Below, piece after piece: positions 61,249-64,000 of a stretch of DNA of 64,000 nt (positions are counted from its first letter, which is position 1; each line of letters begins with the position of its first letter). Source of the stretch: Streptomyces sp. NBC_01471. Its GTDB lineage: Bacteria > Actinomycetota > Actinomycetes > Streptomycetales > Streptomycetaceae. The stretch is taken from contig NZ_CP109450.1 of assembly GCF_041438865.1 (NCBI RefSeq), positions 682,001 through 746,000 of the forward strand, written 5' to 3'. Under the pieces are notes generated by a model. It had not been told where the DNA came from, searched no databases, and was given only the letters and a program-made list of their open reading frames with translations. The position numbers were made by a program, and so were the translations under genes.

Positions 61249-61717
61249 CGACGGGGGCGAGCGGCAGTGCGGACCAGACGATCTTGCCGCCGCTCGCCGT
61301 CTGCTCGACCCCGCAGGTCCCGCCGGCCTCCGTGGTGATCTCCCGTACGAGCATCAGCCCGCGCCCCCCGGTCTGCCCCTGGTCCGCGTCCAGCGCCTTC
61401 GGCCGGTACGGGTGGTTGTCCTCGACCGACACCCGGATCCAGGAGGCCCCGACTGCGACCTCGACGGCCACCTCCGGGGAGAGCAGCGCGGCATGGCGTA
61501 CGGCGTTCGTGACGAGCTCGGAGACGATCAGCAGCAGGCCCTGGACGGTGTCGCCGCCGACCGGGACCTGCTGGCGCGTCAGGAGATCGCGTACGGCGTG
61601 CCGGGCCTGCGGTACGGAGATGTCGACTGCGGGGGCGGTGAACCGCCAGACCCCCTCGTAGGGCAGGACGCCGGCGACCGCCGGGTCGGGCGGGCTGTTT
61701 CTCCCGCGGCTCTCCAT
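61214..61717 (-). CDS. ATP-binding anti-sigma-type kinase (RsbW/SpoIIAB-like)
   Basis: A protein of about 167 residues with a GHKL ATPase domain: LLLIVSELVTNAVRHA (N-box), VEDNHPYRPKAL (G1 region) and GGRGLMLVREITTEAGG (G2). Such proteins control alternative sigma factors or their antagonists. The ATG 61717 has GGGAG eight bases upstream; a longer frame from GTG 61810 lacks a ribosome site. It converges with and overlaps idi. Confidence 0.88.
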   Translation of the reverse strand: MESRGRNSPPDPAVAGVLPYEGVWRFTAPAVDISVPQARHAVRDLLTRQQVPVGGDTVQGLLLIVSELVTNAVRHAALLSPEVAVEVAVGASWIRVSVEDNHPYRPKALDADQGQTGGRGLMLVREITTEAGGTCGVEQTASGGKIVWSALPLAPVVTSRRSAPSAL

Positions 61718-61950
61718 ATCCCGGCTCCCGCCCTCGCGCTCAATGGTGACCACGCATCGAGTGTTGGGAATGAGCTGGTCAGTACCGAGCGGCTGAACTG
61801 AAGTCAGCACTAATCGGCGTTATTCGAGGGAATGCGACTGACCCTGTTAAAGGCGTGACTATTTCTGGTCTCCTGTTGGCGTGTGCGGTGTCCTGAGTGT
61901 CCATTGCCCGTCGCTCAGCCGGTTCGGACCGGCCGGATAGCATCCGGCCC

Positions 61951-62730
61951 ATGGAGCCGCAGCTGCAGCACACCGTCGCCGACGGGGTCGCCACCGTCGT
62001 GATCAGCAACCCCGCCAAGCGCAACGCCATGACGGCGGCCATGTGGCGGGCCCTGCCGGTGCTGCTCGACCGGCTGGCGGACGACACCGCCGTCCGGGTC
62101 CTGGTCCTGACCGGTGCCGGGAGCACCTTCTGCGCCGGCGCCGACATAGCGACACTCCGGGATCCGCGCGAGGACCCGCAGCGGCTCGCGGTCCGGGCGG
62201 AGGAGGCCCTCGCCGCCTTCCCCAAGCCGACGCTCGCCGCTGTGCGCGGGTACTGCGTCGGCGGCGGCTGCCAGCTGGCGGCAGCCTGCGATCTGCGGTT
62301 CGCCGAGGAGGGGTCCCTGTTCGGGGTGACTCCGGCGAAGCTCGGGATCGTCTACCCGGCGGCGTCCACCGCGCGACTGGTGTCCCTGGTGGGCCCGGCA
62401 ACCGCCAAGTACCTCCTGTTCTCGGCCGAGTTGATCGGTACGGACCACGCGCTGCGGACGGGCCTGCTGGACGAGGTGGCGCCCGTGGACATGCTGGGCC
62501 CGCGGGTGGCGGAGTTCAGCCGGGTGCTGGTGTCCCGCTCCCAGCTGACGCAGACGGCGGCCAAGGAGTTCGCCGCGGGCCGGGACGACCGGGGCGCTCA
62601 CTGGCGGGCCGCGGCGCGGGACTCCGACGATCCGGTGGAAGGCGTGACGGCCTTCCTGGAGCGGCGGGAGCCCCGCTTCACCTGGACGCCTCACCCCGGG
62701 TCGGTGCCACGAGGCACTACTGGAGGATGA
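61951..62730 (+). CDS. Enoyl-CoA hydratase/isomerase family protein
   Basis: A 259-residue crotonase-fold protein. Signatures: TVVISNPAKRNAMTAAMWRA, GAGSTFCAGADIATL (oxyanion hole), AAVRGYCVGGGCQLAAACDL (second oxyanion glycine) and PAKLGIVYPA. It acts on acyl-CoA thioesters; the substrate is unknown. The ATG at 61951 has only a weak ribosome site. Its end overlaps the converging DJ-1 gene by 14 bases. Confidence 0.92.
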   Translation: MEPQLQHTVADGVATVVISNPAKRNAMTAAMWRALPVLLDRLADDTAVRVLVLTGAGSTFCAGADIATLRDPREDPQRLAVRAEEALAAFPKPTLAAVRGYCVGGGCQLAAACDLRFAEEGSLFGVTPAKLGIVYPAASTARLVSLVGPATAKYLLFSAELIGTDHALRTGLLDEVAPVDMLGPRVAEFSRVLVSRSQLTQTAAKEFAAGRDDRGAHWRAAARDSDDPVEGVTAFLERREPRFTWTPHPGSVPRGTTGG

Positions 62731-63352
62731 AGCGGCTCCGCCCGCGCAGTTCCTCGACCACATCGGCCGGGGCCTTCTGCGGTGAGCCCGCGTCGTACGG
62801 CGGCTGCGGGTCGTACTCGGTGCCCAGCTGGACCGCCTGCGCGTGCCGGTCCCCGGCGACCCGCCCGACCAGCGTGAGCCCCATGTCGATGCCGGACGAG
62901 ACTCCGGCCGCGGTGATGAACTTGCCGTCGGTGACGACCCGTTCGCCCGTCGGTTCGGCACCGAACGCGGTCAGGGCCTCCAGCGCCAGCCAGTGCGACG
63001 TGGCCCGGCGGCCCTTGAGCAGACCCGCGGCCGCCAGCAGCAGCGATCCCGTACAGACGGAGGTCGTCCAGGTGCTGGCCGCGTCGGCGGCGCGCAGCCA
63101 GCCGAGCAGGGTCCCGTTCTCCATCTGGGCGGTCTGTCCCGGGCCGCCGGGCACCACGACGATGTCGGGGCGCGGCACCTCGCCGAGCGTCCGGTCCGCG
63201 ACCAGTGCGAGGCTTCCGCTGTCGTTGCGTACGGGACCGGTCCGCTCGGCGACGAAGACGGTCTCGGCGTCCGGGACGCGGCAGAGCATTTCGTACGGAC
63301 CGACCGCGTCCAGTGCGGTGAAACGGTCGAAGAGAACAATCGCGATCTGCAC
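62717..63352 (-). CDS. DJ-1/PfpI family protein
   Basis: A 211-residue protein of the isonitrile-hydratase/GlxA-like branch. The nucleophile cysteine is in TSVCTGSLLLAAAGLLKG, preceded by PDIVVVPGGPGQ; SHWLALEAL and AAGVSSGIDMGLTL complete the pattern. It lies 10 bases after the end of the GlxA-type regulator gene on the same strand, so the two form an operon. Confidence 0.92.
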   Translation of the reverse strand: MQIAIVLFDRFTALDAVGPYEMLCRVPDAETVFVAERTGPVRNDSGSLALVADRTLGEVPRPDIVVVPGGPGQTAQMENGTLLGWLRAADAASTWTTSVCTGSLLLAAAGLLKGRRATSHWLALEALTAFGAEPTGERVVTDGKFITAAGVSSGIDMGLTLVGRVAGDRHAQAVQLGTEYDPQPPYDAGSPQKAPADVVEELRGRSRFILQ

Positions 63353-63362
63353 GGGGTGCCTT

Positions 63363-64000
63363 TCAGACGGACTGCGACGGGTTCGCCGGGGGTGGCGCCG
63401 ACGGAATTCCGGAGCGACCGGCGATGGGTGAACGGAAGCGGCGGCGGTACTCGGCCGGAGCCGCCGCCACAGTTTTCAGGAAGGCACGGCGCATGGCCTC
63501 CGGTGTGCCGTAGCCGCAGGTGCGGGAGATCTCCGCGACCGGGTCGGTGGTGTCTTCGAGCAGCCGCCTGGCGTGTTCCAGCCGGACGAGTTCGACGTAG
63601 CGGCCCGGCGTCGTACCGGTCTCGGCGCGGAAGGCGCGGGCGAAGTGGCGGGGCGACATACGGGCGCGGCCCGCGAGCGATTCGACCGACAGGTCGCCGC
63701 CGGGGTGCTCACTGATCCACTGCTGGACGTCGCGCAGCGGGTCGCGCCGGGCGATCTGGGCGGCGAGCTGGACGCTGAACTGAGCCTGGTTTCCCGGGCG
63801 CCGGAGGAAGACGACGAGATGACGGGCGACAGCCAGCGCGATGTCCCGGCCCAGATCCTCCTCGACCAGCGCGAGTGCCAGATCGATACCCGCGGTGACT
63901 CCGGCTGAGGTGGCGAGCTTCCCGTCCCGTACGAAGATGGGCTCGTGGTCGACCTCCACGGCCGGATGGGTCCGCGCCAGATGGTCGCAGACCGACCAGT
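63363..64000 (-). CDS. GlxA-type regulator (DJ-1/PfpI plus AraC domain), N-terminus outside the window
   Basis: The gene runs off the right edge. The remaining 211 codons contain the end of the DJ-1/PfpI domain (FVRDGKLATSAGVTAGIDLA) and an AraC-family double helix-turn-helix (LSVESLAGRARMSPRHFARA, then ISRTCGYGTPEAMRRAFLKT). It is the likely activator of the adjacent DJ-1 gene, a common pairing. Confidence 0.9.
   Translation of the reverse strand, partial: WSVCDHLARTHPAVEVDHEPIFVRDGKLATSAGVTAGIDLALALVEEDLGRDIALAVARHLVVFLRRPGNQAQFSVQLAAQIARRDPLRDVQQWISEHPGGDLSVESLAGRARMSPRHFARAFRAETGTTPGRYVELVRLEHARRLLEDTTDPVAEISRTCGYGTPEAMRRAFLKTVAAAPAEYRRRFRSPIAGRSGIPSAPPPANPSQSV

Overview
The window is high-GC actinobacterial DNA from a Streptomyces-type chromosome. 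The evidence is very strong third-position G/C, many GTG starts, overlapping ATGA/GTGA gene junctions, a conservon (cvn) operon, XRE/DUF397 pairs and a hopanoid operon. From memory, Streptomyces coelicolor also keeps idi and the hopanoid genes close together, so the right half looks like a conserved chromosomal block; the left half looks accessory.

Layout. 1-2103: end of an NAD(P)-binding reductase, a divergent TetR regulator with twin palindromic operators, and an EamA exporter. 2104-4400: remains of a frameshifted Ig-like-repeat gene, one secreted protein with a strong terminator, a gene-free stretch and a tRNA-Pro(GGG). 4525-23266: a polysaccharide-utilisation locus. Its minus-strand arm holds a LplB/LplC/solute-binding ABC importer, an M1 peptidase, a secreted parallel beta-helix protein and a Gfo/Idh/MocA oxidoreductase. 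Its plus-strand arm holds a 2-hydroxyacid dehydrogenase, a LacI regulator, an M60-like protease, a PL8 polysaccharide lyase and a DUF2264 protein. A split transketolase flanks it. Similar candidate LacI sites (best core AACCGCTTAC) lie before three transcription starts, suggesting one local regulon.

23303-28716: a conservon (CvnA-D) followed by a GAF protein and facing a cytochrome P450. 28816-38505: mostly single genes and small regulatory pairs (S1-like fusion ORF, serine hydrolase, XRE/DUF397, winged-helix/membrane pair with a perfect palindrome, metallo-beta-lactamase-fold hydrolase, SGNH hydrolase, tyrosine phosphatase, XRE-cupin regulator with a twin palindrome). 38585-50319: a full hopanoid operon on the minus strand (HpnC, HpnD, HpnE, prenyl synthase, squalene-hopene cyclase, HpnG, HpnH, a dedicated Dxs, HpnO).

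50798-57841: a tightly overlapping envelope-polymer cluster: a LicC-like nucleotidyltransferase, a glycerol-1-phosphate-dehydrogenase-like enzyme, two CDP-alcohol phosphotransferases (one lacking the last motif aspartate), a GT2 glycosyltransferase and a TagGH/Wzm-Wzt-type exporter. The product is unknown; this is the strongest candidate for an undescribed system. 58107-64000: a GalE-like epimerase, a CDF metal exporter, IPP isomerase (isoprenoid supply), an anti-sigma-like ATPase, an enoyl-CoA hydratase, and a DJ-1/PfpI protein next to a truncated GlxA-type regulator.
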